NCBI GenBank assembly: GCA_012861695.1
Contig: JAAOOA010000606.1
Span: forward strand, 65,001-129,000
Reading direction: 5' to 3'
Origin: Trematomus loennbergii
Taxonomy: Eukaryota; Chordata; Actinopteri; Perciformes; Nototheniidae
Length of the DNA: 64,000 nucleotides
Made by a program: the position numbers and the translations under genes. Positions 1 to 11,003 of this stretch are shown here, piece after piece; position 1 is the stretch's first letter; the number at the start of each line of letters is the position of its first letter. The notes below the pieces were generated by a model, which was given only the letters and a program-made list of their open reading frames with translations, made no database searches and was not told where the DNA came from.

Positions 1-983
1 CACACAAAAACATAACTTGGAGAAATAATAAATACAGATATGCTATTTAAACACACCTCGAATATGTTGTGTTAATGTTATGAAATGTTTTCTCATAAAT
101 GATGCGGTAAGCAGGAGGACAGAATAACGTCTAACTGACGCCGTTTTGCATTTCTATAGGTAGTATAATACGTTGTAGATACGAGCATGGTTTTATATAC
201 TATCACGTTTAATCGTGTTTTATGCCGTTTGCCAAGACTTGATAAGTCGCTCGTAAAACACAGGAGGTATGGAAACTAAGAACACCATATGTGGTAATTG
301 TACAGCTAATATAACACAACACATTGTATTTCCTTTAACTGGTGGATTATGGATATATAGTTGCTGATCGACAGCTGGAACACACACCACCAAATACAAC
401 AAAATATTTCAGATCCAGTCGTCATGACTCCACTCCGGAGGGATTCCCCCTCATTTCTTACAGTTTCTCATCAAGGGGGGGGTCTCCTGTCCCCGGGACA
501 AACACACTGCCTGAGGAAGGTTATGTGTATTTTTTTTGTCATTAACTTTTTTCGGACCACTTATTTATTTATTTTGGTGACGATCCGACCTCCATGCTGC
601 TACTCTGGTTCAAACTGCATCCACCAAACAATATGATTTATCTCGACCTCCCCAAAAGAACCAAAATCTGACTCGGTGTGAAATGTCTTTTTTAGCTGTT
701 CTGTCCTCATTTCCTGCGATCTTCTTCATGCAGTCAGTCAGAATGAATGAATGGATGAATGGGCGTTTCTTTGACTATTTATAGGCAAATATGGGCATTA
801 CGAGTCGATTGTGATTCATAAAGGGAAACAGGCGTAGGGAGTGCCGTACGCACTTCCCTCGCCGGTACGCAATGTTTTGTGAATCGGAAAATGGCGGAAA
901 ATGTATGTACCTATTTTTGTGCTTTGTACTACGTAAGCAACCTTCCTACGTCAATCCTACGCAAGGCGTTATAAATGAGGCCC
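1..983. repeat. Interspersed repeat, probably the right part of a DNA transposon
   Basis: This stretch recurs at about 54610-55375, and its right two thirds recur at about 21190-21705. All three copies end at the same point, in a terminus reading TTATAAATGAGGCCCC, after which the flanks differ. An end shared by copies in different surroundings is what a transposon terminus looks like. The left end lies outside the window. No transposase reading frame is visible, and the short frames at 220-636 are not conserved. The superfamily cannot be told from one end; Harbinger-like is a guess. The copy at 36833 in the sister unit lacks it. Confidence 0.6.
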
Positions 984-1955
984 CAGACCTGCCCTGCATT
1001 CTTCACTGATGACGTGAACTCAGAGTACAGTCTGAGAAACAACAGGACATGAAATCTTTCTAAAATCATTCTGCTAAAGCTTAAGCTAAAAAGATGGTGC
1101 CGGTGATGAGGGCTGCCGTTACAGAATAAAATGTGGGACGAACAACTGGTGATATTCTATAACGGTAGGCAGATGTATCAGGGGCGTGGCCTTTGTCGAA
1201 TAACCAGGAAATACACATTTCGATCGCTTCTTCTGTCGTTTACATTCATCTTTTGGTATATTTGGTTGGATAGGAACACTTTGATGCACATTCAGTACCA
1301 GTGTGTGAGGTTGTGGTTGCGATGCCGATATCCGGACGCGTACAGCGAGGACTACAAAAAGACACATGAGGTGACTGGGGATGTGTGTTCAAAACATTGC
1401 AAGCTTGAATAAATCATTTAAACCATTTATTTTTGCCAGACTTATTACTGAATATCATTCTTAATGTGATACCAAGTCCACCTGAGACCTGTGTATACCT
1501 TCAGACAGCCTCCAAGTGAAGCACACGTTGTATGAAGGTAGATATGGTGCAAAATGCGAGAGCGTGGAAAACCTGATGTGAGCACTAGCAGAAAATAAAT
1601 CTGAGCTTGTGTGCATACATTTACACTTGTATAAAATATCCACGTATCTGTGAACCACATTTGAAGTCACAGAAGAAAAAATAAAGTTTTGTAGCTTGTA
1701 GAAAAAAATGAACTTAGTGATGAAATGTTCACTTGCAGAAAATATATATTTTTTAAATATATTTTCCATTACAACTGCAACTTGGTTATTACAACCTCTC
1801 AAATCAGTCATTACAACTTCACGAATCTGCTCTGTGGCAGTATAAATCCACAAATCTGCGGCCTTGACTTTTGCTACACTTCTTGCGATGAATGCAGTGG
1901 CGACTGGTCATTAGGCACAGCCCCACCTAGTGTCAGCAGAAAGTATTACAAATAA
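984..1955. other. Start of duplication unit 1: segment shared with 36833-37740
   Basis: About 900 bases match 36833-37740 almost base for base, with a few substitutions and indels. It holds a plus-strand frame at 1131-1412 (93 codons), preserved in the sister copy at 36967-37257. The segments are so alike that open frames would persist by chance. The protein (starts MWDEQLVIFYN) resembles nothing I recognise. It is hydrophobic in the middle and has no clear splice sites, so I do not call it a gene. Homology to unit 2 is lost around 1890. Confidence 0.7.
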
Positions 1956-2971
1956 TGATTACAAAAAAATGCAAAAAAAAAATATATATAAAATATATTT
2001 TAAGATCATGTTTAATCATCTGATTCGTCTGTACATTGCTGTTTTAGTCTGTGTTCTTCTAATTAGTGTCTACAGTGTGTGCCTATTGAGCTGTTTAGAG
2101 CCATGTGGGACAAAACCCGATCATGCCCCTCCCTCTCACTGTCTAAGTGAACGGTGACTGTAAAAACTACACTGCGCATGCTCAGAGTATTTTCCTATTT
2201 AATGTGTGTGGCAAAAAAATAATGACCATAGGGGCACTGAGCTGCCATCCCCACCATACGTCATCTCACATAATTCAGAGCTGATTGGCTGTAAGTACGT
2301 GTGCCGCAAAAAGTGTGGTGTGTGAAGAGGAGACGAGAGAGCTGCAGTTACGCGTCCTAAAACCAGGAAGTAAGCTGCGCATGGCTTCCCTCGACAAAAA
2401 GCAATGAGATTTCTCCATAGGATTTTAGAAAATAGCTCGAAATAAGATCTGTGGGAAACGTACCTGTTAGATAAATGCACCTTTTGTTCAGCCGGATAAC
2501 ATCCACATGTCTACCCTACTTTTATAATTTTTGAATCATAAATCTATCGATTAGATTTATGATAGACTTTGAAACTACAAGAAGATAAGGAGGACTTTTA
2601 CAAAAAAGTTATAGAGATTTTTGTCCAGAAGGATAGCATGGACTTCATCTTCAAGTCAAGGTAAGACCGCAATTTTATTGAAAATGGGATCTTACTAAGA
2701 GAGAACAATTCAATATTTAAATGATAAAATTACATTTTTTGGGTATTCTTTTGTTGAACTGTCTGTTTAAAATTAATCGAAGCATCAGACAAAAAAAGCT
2801 TTTGAAAATAATATTATATTTTGGTTTAGGTCAAAATATAATATTTGTAAACCTGAAGAGTCAGAGCCAGTGCCTCACCAGCCATGAACCTCACTGCACG
2901 TCACTGCAGAAGCTTATATATAGACATCTACGTTTTTTGTGCCCCACCACTTTTGTACATATAAAAATGCC
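1956..2971. other. AT-rich stretch without a recognisable gene
   Basis: No conserved reading frame, transposon terminus or RNA gene was seen. The stretch is absent from the corresponding place in unit 2 (37741-38157), where a different GC-richer sequence sits. One of the two is therefore an insertion or replacement. Confidence 0.5.
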
Positions 2972-3185
<214 letters not shown>

Positions 3186-3393
3186 ACGTCCTTTTAAATC
3201 CAGACTGAAGACTTTCCCTTTAATTGAACTATTCATATCTCACACTGCACTGTAACTGTTATTAATGTGTTTATACCTGTGTTGTTCTATATTAGCTTGT
3301 TTTATGTTTATGAAATTCTCTTTGCTTTTTAATGACTGTTTTTAAATGCTATTTTATAATGTGTTTCCGCTGCACTATTTCTTAATGCTCTTA

Positions 3394-4174
3394 TGGCGCA
3401 TTTCCACTACAGCGCGGAGCTCGCTTTAAGCGTGCCGTGTCGTGCCGTGCCCGTTTTTGGTTGCGCTTCCACTAGGCCTAGTTACGGCCCGGCCCGGCCC
3501 GGGGCCACTTTTTCACCTCTTTTCTGGCCCGACAAAATTGTGGTTCTATCGGGGCCAACAAACAGGGCTGAGTCGGGCTGAGTATGCTAAACTAGAGAGG
3601 AGCGCTGGCAAGAGGGCTAGAACTACAACAAGATGGACATATTTGACCGTGATTTAATTGTAATACACGTTTCAAAATGATGCCGAAGTAACAACATACT
3701 GATACCGGTTAGTAAAAACCATGAATTAATGCTTTGTCAAGTCTGCAGACAGACGGCAGGTGAAAAACCTTTTAAAATGCGTGTTTTTCTAGATGGAGAT
3801 TGGCTAAGCTAACGCAGTATATGCCCCGACCGTCCACACTCACAACAACGGCCTATACAGACATAAATAAAGCAGCGACTGTATTCGCCATGACACAGGC
3901 AGTCTGTGTGTGTACTTGTTTAACTTTTGTCGAGTTCTGAACATATATGAGGAGCTGTGAGCTCTGAGTGCTAACAGCTAACGGCTGTGTTGGTTTCTGG
4001 AGTTCTCATTGAAGATGACGTCACGGCTCCGCCTACACTGCGTTACTATAGTAACTACCCCAGTTCCTAAACTGTAATGGAAGCGCAGCATGAAGTGAGT
4101 CGGCCCAACGCGGCCAAGCCGTACCGAGCCGTACCGAGCGTGGCCGAGGCCGACCGTGTAGTGGAAATGCGCCA
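3394..4174. mobile_element. Non-autonomous Harbinger-like DNA transposon, 781 bp
   Basis: The ends are perfect 18-bp inverted repeats, TGGCGCATTTCCACTACA at the left and its complement at the right. TTA precedes the left end (3391-3393) and follows the right end (4175-4177), a 3-bp target duplication. The sister unit has the unoccupied site at 38409-38411, reading CTCTTAATGTC with a single TTA, so the boundaries are firm. No transposase frame of useful length is present, so it must have moved with a partner enzyme. A TTA/TAA 3-bp target is typical of PIF/Harbinger elements; the family call rests on that alone. Confidence 0.88.
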
Positions 4175-4221
4175 TTATTGTCTTTCATTGTAGTAACAGA
4201 CTCCTGTGGGAGGGTCCTCAC

Positions 4222-4341
4222 CTGCTGAGCTCTCTTCAGGTCCACAGAAACCCGGCTGATCTCGTCCTCCTCAGTCCTGGTTCTGCCTGCTATTCCCTTA
4301 TATCTCCTTTTATTCAACAGTTTGAACACCAACTGTCACAT
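4222..4341 (-). pseudogene. Orphan first-exon-like sequence, copy 1 (start codon followed by stop)
   Basis: This is the counterpart of the 40-codon exon at 38456-38575. It keeps the same length (120 bp), the same GTGAGG donor at its 3' side and the same acidic-basic protein content (EEDEISRVSVDLKRAQQ). Here the codon after the ATG is TGA where unit 2 has CGA, a C-to-T change at a CpG, so the frame is closed at once from that start. I do not recognise the protein and see no second exon nearby. It may be a duplicated fragment of a host gene's 5' end or part of a repeat. Confidence 0.4.
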
Positions 4342-4628
4342 GTGACTTCCGTGAAAGAGGAACTCGGTACTTCCGCTCTGAGTCTCAGAGGAAATGGGGG
4401 GTTGAAGTGCTGTAGTAGTTTTCCACTCAGGAGGAAGTTGTACACAAAGAGAAACGTATGATATGAGAGTGAGGTCTATGTCTTCAGCACTGACTGTCAT
4501 TATATCTGTTTTATTCACCCACATGCCTTTGCTGATAAATACTCTGTTTCTAAACTGAGTTGTTCTCAGGACTGCAAAGATTCACTTCAGAGTGACAGAG
4601 CCCAGTCAGTGTGAGAGGGGGTGTAGTT

Positions 4629-4770
4629 AAGATAAGATAAGACTTTATTCATCCCGAAGGGAATTGTTGTGCCAGAGTAACAAAAATACAATAAACACAG
4701 CAGCACAACTGTACACTAAAAGCGCAGTAAAAAGAGCAATTAAACATCTACAGAAAACATGAAACATAGA
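4629..4770. repeat. Interspersed repeat with a TTTATTCATCCCGAAGGGAA motif (LINE/SINE tail type)
   Basis: The AAGATAAGACTTTATTCATCCCGAAGGGAATTG-type tail is widespread in fish genomes as the 3' end of a LINE family (Rex1-like, from memory). It is shared with 38876-39015 in unit 2, so it predates the duplication. No coding sequence remains. Confidence 0.55.
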
Positions 4771-4920
4771 AACATAGATAGTTCTGCTAGCTGTCCACTA
4801 GATGCTGCTAACTGACCCTCGAATGAAACACAGGTCAGGTCAGTGTTACCCCTCGATTCCACCGGGTCCTCCATTCCACCGCAGCCGTAACGCGGCCGTA
4901 AGGAGACGCAGACAGGGTTA

Positions 4921-6462
4921 GAGGACTCTCCTGCTGATGTTCAGGTGTATATCAGTATGTAGTGTCTCTACTTTAAAGAGTCCTCTCCTGCTGATGTTCA
5001 GGTGTATATCAGTATGTAGTGTCTCTACTTTAAAGAGTCCTCTCCTGCTGATGTTCAGGTGTATATCAGTATTTGGTGTCTCTACTTAAAGAGTCCTCTC
5101 CTGCTGATGTTCAGGTGTATATCAGTATTTGGTGTCTCTACTTTAAAGAGTCCTCTCCTGCTGATGTTCAGGTGTATATCAGTATGTGGTGTCTCTACTT
5201 TAAAGAGTCCTCTCCTGCTGATGTTCAGGTGTATATCAGTATGTGGTGTCTCTACTTTAAAGAGTCCTCTCCTGCTGATGTTCAGGTGTATATCAGTATG
5301 TAGTGTCTCTACTTTAAAGAGTCCTCTCCTGCTGATGTTCAGGTGTATATCAGTATGTAGTGTCTCTACTTTAAAGAGTCCTCTCCTGCTGATGTTCAGG
5401 TGTATATCAGTATGTAGTGTCTCTACTTTAAAGAGTCCTCTCCTGCTGATGTTCAGGTGTATATCAGTATGTAGTGTCTCTACTTTAAAGAGTCCTCTCC
5501 TGCTGATGTTCAGGTGTATATCAGTATGTGGTGTCTCTACTTTAAAGAGTCCTCTCCTGCTGATGTTCAGGTGTATATCAGTATGTAGTGTCTCTACTTT
5601 AAAGAGTCCTCTCCTGCTGATGTTCAGGTGTATATCAGTATGTGGTGTCTCTTAAAGAGTCCTCTCCTGCTGATGTTCAGGTGTATATCAGTATGTGTGT
5701 CTCTACTTTAAAGAGTCCTCTCCTGCTGATGTTCAGGTGTATATCAGTATGTAGTGTCTCTACTTTAAAGAGTCCTCTCCTGCTGATGTTCAGGTGTATA
5801 TCAGTATGTAGTGTCTCTACTTTAAAGAGTCCTCTCCTGCTGATGTTCAGGTGTATATCAGTATGTGGTGTCTCTACTTTAAAGAGTCCTCTCCTGCTGA
5901 TGTTCAGGTGTATATCAGTATGTAGTGTCTCTACTTTAAAGAGTCCTCTCCTGCTGATGTTCAGGTGTATATCAGTATGTGTGTCTCTACTTTAAAGAGT
6001 CCTCTCCTGCTGATGTTCAGGTGTATATCAGTATGTAGTGTCTCTACTTTAAAGAGTCCTCTCCTGCTGATGTTCACGTGTATATCAGTATGTAGTGTCT
6101 CTACTTTAAAGAGTCTTCTCCTGCTGATGTTCAGGTGTATATCAGTATGTAGTGTCTCTACTTTAAAGAGTCCTCTCCTGCTGATGTTCAGGTGTATATC
6201 AGTATGTAGTGTCTCTACTTTAAAGAGTCCTCTCCTGCTGATGTTCAGGTGTATATCAGCATGTAGTGTCTCTACTTTAAAGAGTCCTCTCCTGCTGATG
6301 TTCAGGTGTATATCAGTATGTAGTGTCTCTACTTTAAAGAGTCCTCTCCTGCTGATGTTCAGGTGTATATCAGTATGTAGTGTCTCTAATTTAAAGAGTC
6401 CTCTCCTGCTGATGTTCAGGTGTATATCAGTATGTAGTGTCTGTACTTTAAAGAGTCCTCTC
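4921..6462. repeat. 57-bp minisatellite, about 27 copies
   Basis: The unit starts TCCTCTCCTGCTGATGTTCA, continues GGTGTATATCAGTATGTAGT and closes with GTCTCTACTTTAAAGAG, 57 bases in all. Most copies differ at one or two positions (for example GTATGTAGT, GTATGTGGT, GTATTTGGT); a few lack several bases. Because 57 is divisible by three, stop-free frames run through the array on both strands and give 19-residue repeats (MFRCISVCSVSTLKSPLLL); these are not genes. Unit 2 has only about 11 copies at 39165-39796. A degenerate single unit is seen near 19141-19170. Confidence 0.97.
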
Positions 6463-6472
6463 TCCTCAGGTA

Positions 6473-6506
6473 TTACTTCCCCACGTATGAGAACGACGCC
6501 CTCCCT
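6473..6506 (+). pseudogene. Short fragment of a znf277 C-terminal exon
   Basis: Immediately after the minisatellite, TCTCCTCAG acts as a splice acceptor and the next bases read YYFPTYENDAL. In vertebrate ZNF277 a C-terminal exon contains the near-identical peptide YYFPTYENDTLL, which I recall from the human protein. The match stops after about 33 bases and runs into TAATAATAAT, so this is a truncated piece. A second znf277 fragment, of a different exon and on the other strand, lies at 43770-43994. The match is short, and only the second fragment makes it convincing. Confidence 0.45.
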
Positions 6507-6772
6507 ATAATAATAATACTGTTGTTTATTCATGCAAAATGCTTCCTTTTTCTGACTGGCTGGCCCCTGTATCGCACGGCAGTAGAACTGGAAATCACTT
6601 TATTTACTCTGTAAACTGTATAAGTGTTTTGTTTTTTACCAGTAAAATCAGATTATTGTTATAACCTTTATTCCGGTGTTTGAATTCCTTCTTTATTAAT
6701 ATAAACCAGCCTCATCTAACGAACGGCGCGTAGCGGAGGTGGGCTTTTAGCCACCACCACAGTGTTTGCTAC

Positions 6773-6773
<1 letters not shown>

Positions 6774-6822
<49 letters not shown>

Positions 6823-6857
6823 ACACACAAACACACACACACACACACACACACACA
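6774..6857. repeat. (CA)n microsatellite
   Basis: About 80 bases of CA dinucleotides with one ACACCACACACAAAC interruption. The corresponding place in unit 2 (44489-44722) has a longer, more interrupted tract. Confidence 0.97.
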
Positions 6858-6859
6858 TA

Positions 6860-7689
6860 CTCTACAAAACACCTCGCTGTTCACCAGTTTAATTGTATAT
6901 TAGATTATATTAAACGATGTTGTGTGTCTCTACCTGCAGGTTGGAGTTCCTGTGGGTAGACACACATCGTTTACCCTGAAGATATTATATTAAATGATAT
7001 TAAACGATATATATATCTGTTATTACCTGTCTCTCTCGCTCTCTATATGTAATTATTCGGAAATGTTTCTACATAATATTTTGTATTGCTTGTATTTGAT
7101 ATAATATTTTTTGTTTGTAATTGTTATTTTCTCTATTTCCCTTTTTAAAGTATTTTTAATGTCTAACTTTATATGTCCAGTTCCGGTGATTGACCACTAG
7201 GGGGCGCCAACACCTCAGCTTCTCCTCCCTGGTTGCATTTTATTTGACTTTTTTGCAGTTGAATTATTTCACAAAATCAGAGACAGTGTGTTTTCTTTCT
7301 AATCAAATAAACATGGTCATTGAAGGAAACTCATGTTAGGTTCAAAGGATGAAGTTCTTCTGCTCTTCAGAATCAGAACTGGCTTTATTACCTGTAGGTT
7401 CACACATAAGAGGAATTGGCTTTTGTAAATGTGGTGCATACAGAGACACAGAAAGAACAATACGGAGCAAATTCAGAGGCAAATATGATGCTTTTTATAC
7501 GTGTTTACATATTAAAACACATGATATATGATATGATGCAGCACTGATATAACATGCTCTCCTCATTGACAAACGACATCGTTAAAATGCTCCTTTTGAC
7601 CTCTTAGTGATAGAAATAAGATAATATATTATTCTATAATTGTATAATACTGTAATAAAGAGCCATTCTACATATCAGAATCAAAATCA
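6860..7689. other. Duplicated non-coding segment next to the satellite
   Basis: It matches 44775-45612, and its right part matches 46690-47394 as well, so three copies exist in the window. It contains a fish-type LINE tail motif (AGAATCAGAACTGGCTTTATTACC) near 7368 and a short AT-rich stretch. A reading frame at 7349-7531 recurs in the other copies but belongs to the repeat. No gene is supported. Confidence 0.75.
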
Positions 7690-8635
7690 GAATCCCTAAG
7701 TTAAGGTTAAGTTTAGTAACTGTTAAGACTAAGTTCAGTTAAGGTTAAGACTAAGTTAAGTTAAGGTTAAGACTAAGTTAAGTTACTGTTAAGACCAAGT
7801 TCAGACTAAGTTAAGTTAAGGTTAAGACTAAGTTATTTAAACTAGAATCAGAATCCCTAAGTTAAGGTTAAGTTTAGTAACTGTTAAGACCAAGTTCAGT
7901 TAAGGTTAAGACTAAGTTAAGTTACTGATAAGACTAAGTTAAGACTAAGTTAAGTTAAGGTTAAGACTAAGTTAAGTTACTGTTAAGACTAAGTTAAGAC
8001 TAAGTTAAGTTAAGGTTAAGACTAAGTTAAGTTAAGGTTAAGACTAAGTTAAGTTAAGATTAAGACTAAGTTAAGACTAAGTTAAGGTTAAGACTAAGTT
8101 AAGTTAAGGTTAAGACTAAGTTAAGTTACTGTTAAGACTAAGTTAAGTTAAGGTTAAGACTAAGTTAAGTTAAGGTTAAGACTAAGTTAAGTTAAGGTTA
8201 AGACTAAGTTAAGTTACTGTTAAGACTAAGTTAAGACTAAGTTAAGTTACTGTTAAGACTAAGTTAAGTTAAGGTTAAGACTAAGTTAAGTTAAGGTTAA
8301 GACTAAGTTATTTAAACTAGAATCAGAATCCCTAAGTTAAGGTTAAGTTTAGTAACTGTTAAGACCAAGTTCAGTTAAGGTTAAGACTAAGTTAAGTTAA
8401 GGTTAAGACTAAGTTAAGTTACTGTTAAGACTAAGTTAAGACTAAGTTAAGTTAAGGTTAAGACTAAGTTATTTAAACTAGAATCAGAATCCCTAAGTTA
8501 AGGTTAAGTTTAGTAACTGTTAAGACCAAGTTCAGTTAAGGTTAAGACTAAGTTAAGTTAAGGTTAAGACTAAGTTAAGTTACTGTTAAGACTAAGTTAA
8601 GACTAAGTTAAGTTAAGGTTGAGACTAAGTGATTT
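7690..8635. repeat. TTAAG-rich satellite array, about 0.95 kb
   Basis: The array is built from short blocks such as AAGACTAAGTTAAGTTAAGG and AAGACTAAGTTAAGTTACTGTT in changing order. A larger period is visible: the lead-in TTTAAACTAGAATCAGAATCCC followed by TAAGTTAAGGTTAAGTTTAG recurs at about 7848, 8314 and 8472, so blocks of roughly 150-470 bases have been copied as units. Equivalent arrays in unit 2 (45613-46689 and 47395-49880) are nearly four times as long in total. Confidence 0.95.
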
Positions 8636-9096
8636 AAACTAGAATCAGAATCCCTTTATCTGTGCTGCAACGGGGACATTTACATGAGAACACAGCAGAG
8701 TAGTGCAGATGAAGTAAACTTACATGGTAACAAAGTCAAAAAAAATATGTATGCAGACGTGAAGAAGCACGATAAGTCAAAGAGAAGTACACCATGGTGT
8801 TACAAAGTGACTATATATAACGAAAGAGATAGCTGCTACTGTTTGCAGATGGATTGCTTTTTAAGAAACAATAAAGTGTCAATTGCAGTACTTTTACTTG
8901 TGCTACTTAAAGTACATTTAGCTGATACCTCCTTACTACAAAAAAGGATGTGAGGACCTCTACAAAGAGACCCTTCCTCACCAGCAGCAGGGACACAGTG
9001 ACACATTGGCATGAATAATGTTTCATCTTTATGTCCTTATTTCTGACATTACTACTCTGTTCACACTTTATCTCAGAATCTCACTCTGGAGGGAAC
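8636..9096. other. Duplicated non-coding segment left of the DIRS insertion
   Basis: It matches 49880-50353 of unit 2. The frame at 8684-8953 is found in both copies but is a repeat-derived frame without a recognisable domain. The last three bases, AAC (9094-9096), are the trinucleotide shared with the DIRS right junction. Confidence 0.7.
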
Positions 9097-9314
9097 TTCG
9101 GGTTACGTATTGTAACCCTTGTTATATAAACACAGGCGGAGCCCTCTACTGGACTCTATGGGTACTACCTTATCATGCAAGCATTCACCTACTGAGATTT
9201 CTATAGACGTAGCCGGCCCCGGGGCGGGCTTACCTGAATGCGTGCGCATCTCACTTCCGTATAAAAGGAGGCCTCGCCTCCTGACCACTATCCTACACCA
9301 CTCTTCAGCGAGCG
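9097..9314. repeat. DIRS left inverted terminal repeat
   Basis: From the shared ACAGGCGGAGCC block inward it is the reverse complement of 16051-16240, with small differences. The outermost 35 bases (TTCGGGTTACGTATTG and on) have no partner in the right repeat; they are matched instead by the internal complementary region. TATAAAAGGAGGCC near 9262 looks like a TATA box, as expected if the repeat carries a promoter. Confidence 0.9.
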
Positions 9315-9338
9315 GTATAGGACAGACAGTGCCCCCAA

Positions 9339-9436
9339 GGTAGAGGGCTCCGCCTGTGTTTATATAACAAGGGTTACAATACGTAACCCGACGTTATATC
9401 TCTCACAGGCTCCGCCCTCTACTGGACTCTATGGGT
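9339..9436. repeat. DIRS internal complementary region (circle-junction memory)
   Basis: The first half is the reverse complement of the left outer end (9097-9150). The second half is the reverse complement of the right outer end (about 16199-16240). They meet at CCCGAC-GTT-ATATC, with GTT at 9393-9395. In DIRS elements this region templates completion of the ends and reproduces the joined ends of the circular intermediate. Position 9392 is C, where the complement of the left end predicts A. Confidence 0.9.
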
Positions 9437-9978
9437 ACAGTGGGCGGAGCCCCGATGTATGCACGCACTGTCGTCCAGCACACCGTTCCACCTCACTGTC
9501 CCTGACCGGCTTTAGCAGCCACTGCGCCTCACTCACCTCTCCCTCGGTTGTAACCGTGGAGAAGTCCGGGCTGCGGCCGATAGAGCACACCCTGACGCGC
9601 TTGCCTCGCAAAAAAGTGTGCTCAAAAATAGTGCTGAGGACTCCCCTACATCTGCCCATAGGCAGACAGGGAAAGTCTGCAGCCCTGTATGGGTTCACTA
9701 TGTACTCTCCCTCCTGAGTCCCTAAAGAGCACGGGGAGAACGCAAGTGCCCCCTATGTCCCCCCACTCCGCCACTGACCCTGTGCAGAGTGTGTAGGGAC
9801 AATAGTATGGAGGGCTCTCCCCCTCCTGCCCCCAGGCAGGCGAGGGGAGCCCTTCAGCCCTGTAAGGGCCCAGAGCGCATTACATCACCCCGCGACCCTC
9901 CAGGGGTCCGGAGAAATGTAAGCGCATTTACGTCCGGGGAGGGGGTCAGATGCCCACTGACCCACAGCCCCCCCCTCC

Positions 9979-10832
9979 TCACCAGTCCTGTGTTGCCACA
10001 GCAAGTACAGACGATGAGAAAGAGCCAGACATATCCAAGAGATAAAACTTTATGAAGGGGCCTGGCGTTGACCAAGACGCCGCCGTGCATATATCCTCCA
10101 CACTCACACCGCTGAATAAGGCTGTTGATGCAGCCACAGCTCGTGTGGAGTGCGCACGGACCCCCATGGGACAGGCTCTCCCTGCCTGCTTGTAGGCGTG
10201 TGCAATGGTTTCACAAAGCCAGCCTGCCAGGCGTTTCTTGGACAGAGCTTTTCCAGTCACCCCGCCCCCGAAGCACACAAACAGCTGTTCAGTGCGTCTC
10301 AGGGTAGCTGTGCGCTCTACATAATATGCTAATGCGCGCACCGGGCAGAGGAGGTGTAATTTAGCTTCTCTAGCCCCCCCATGGGGTGGAAGACTAAAAC
10401 CCCCCAACTGAATAGCCCTCGACCTGAACTCACTCCTTAGGCTCTTGGGCACAAAGGAGGGGTTCGGTCTGAGTGTCGCCCCACTCTGGTCACCCCGAAT
10501 CAATAAACAGCTCGGGTGCACCGACAGAGCGGTTAACTCGGACACTCTTTGGCTGACGTTAAGGCAAGTAGCAACGCTGTCTTCCACGACAGTGCTTTCA
10601 GGGAGGAGAGCTCAGAGGCTCAAATGGCCCCGTGACCCAAGGCCTCGAGCACCAGCGGCAGGTCCCACTGTGGGGCGGAGGCGTGCACCACCGGGCGCAG
10701 CCTCCTGACCCCCTGTAAAAACCGCAACATCAGTGGATGAGAGAAGGCTGACCTGCCGTTGAACCCCTCATGACAGGACGAGATGGCTGCTGCATACACC
10801 TTCACTGTGGAATGAGCAAGCCCTCTGTCCAC
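9979..10832 (-). pseudogene. DIRS tyrosine recombinase, frameshifted
   Basis: It would catalyse strand exchange between the circular DIRS intermediate and target DNA. Two frames carry it. The first (10832-10620, 70 codons) has the N-terminal DNA-binding part with GLAHSTVKVYAAAIS and SCHEGF. The second (10587-9979, 202 codons) has the catalytic part: an arginine in QRVSELTALS (residue 14), HSTR at 146-149, W172 and the tyrosine in KFYLLDM (residue 182). This fits the R-HxxR-W-Y pattern of the family. The switch of frame between them, around 10590-10625, is a break. It follows the polymerase gene and ends about 540 bases before the internal complementary region, the usual DIRS order. Confidence 0.85.
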
Positions 10833-11003
10833 CAGTAACTGTAAGAAGGATAAATAGAGCGCAACTCACAAGATAGGGGCTCTATTCCCCGCTCCTCACA
10901 CCAATGCTGGAATCTCAACCACTCGGCCTGTAACAGGCTGTGGTGGATTCTGCTCTAGCTGCCTGGATAGACTGAATAACGCTGTCAGACAATCCACCCT
11001 GTC

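Noticed and set aside
1131..1412. 93-codon frame conserved in both units
   Set aside because: The duplicated segments are almost identical, so conservation says nothing about selection. No homologue is recognised.
5059..6533. Long open frames on both strands with 19-residue repeats (CISVCSVSTLKSPLLLMFR)
   Set aside because: They are translations of the 57-bp minisatellite, whose length is divisible by three. No start context, no splice sites, and the same frames are open on both strands.
9789..10708. Plus-strand frames over the DIRS recombinase region
   Set aside because: They run antisense to the recombinase, which has the catalytic motifs. No motif is seen on the plus strand.
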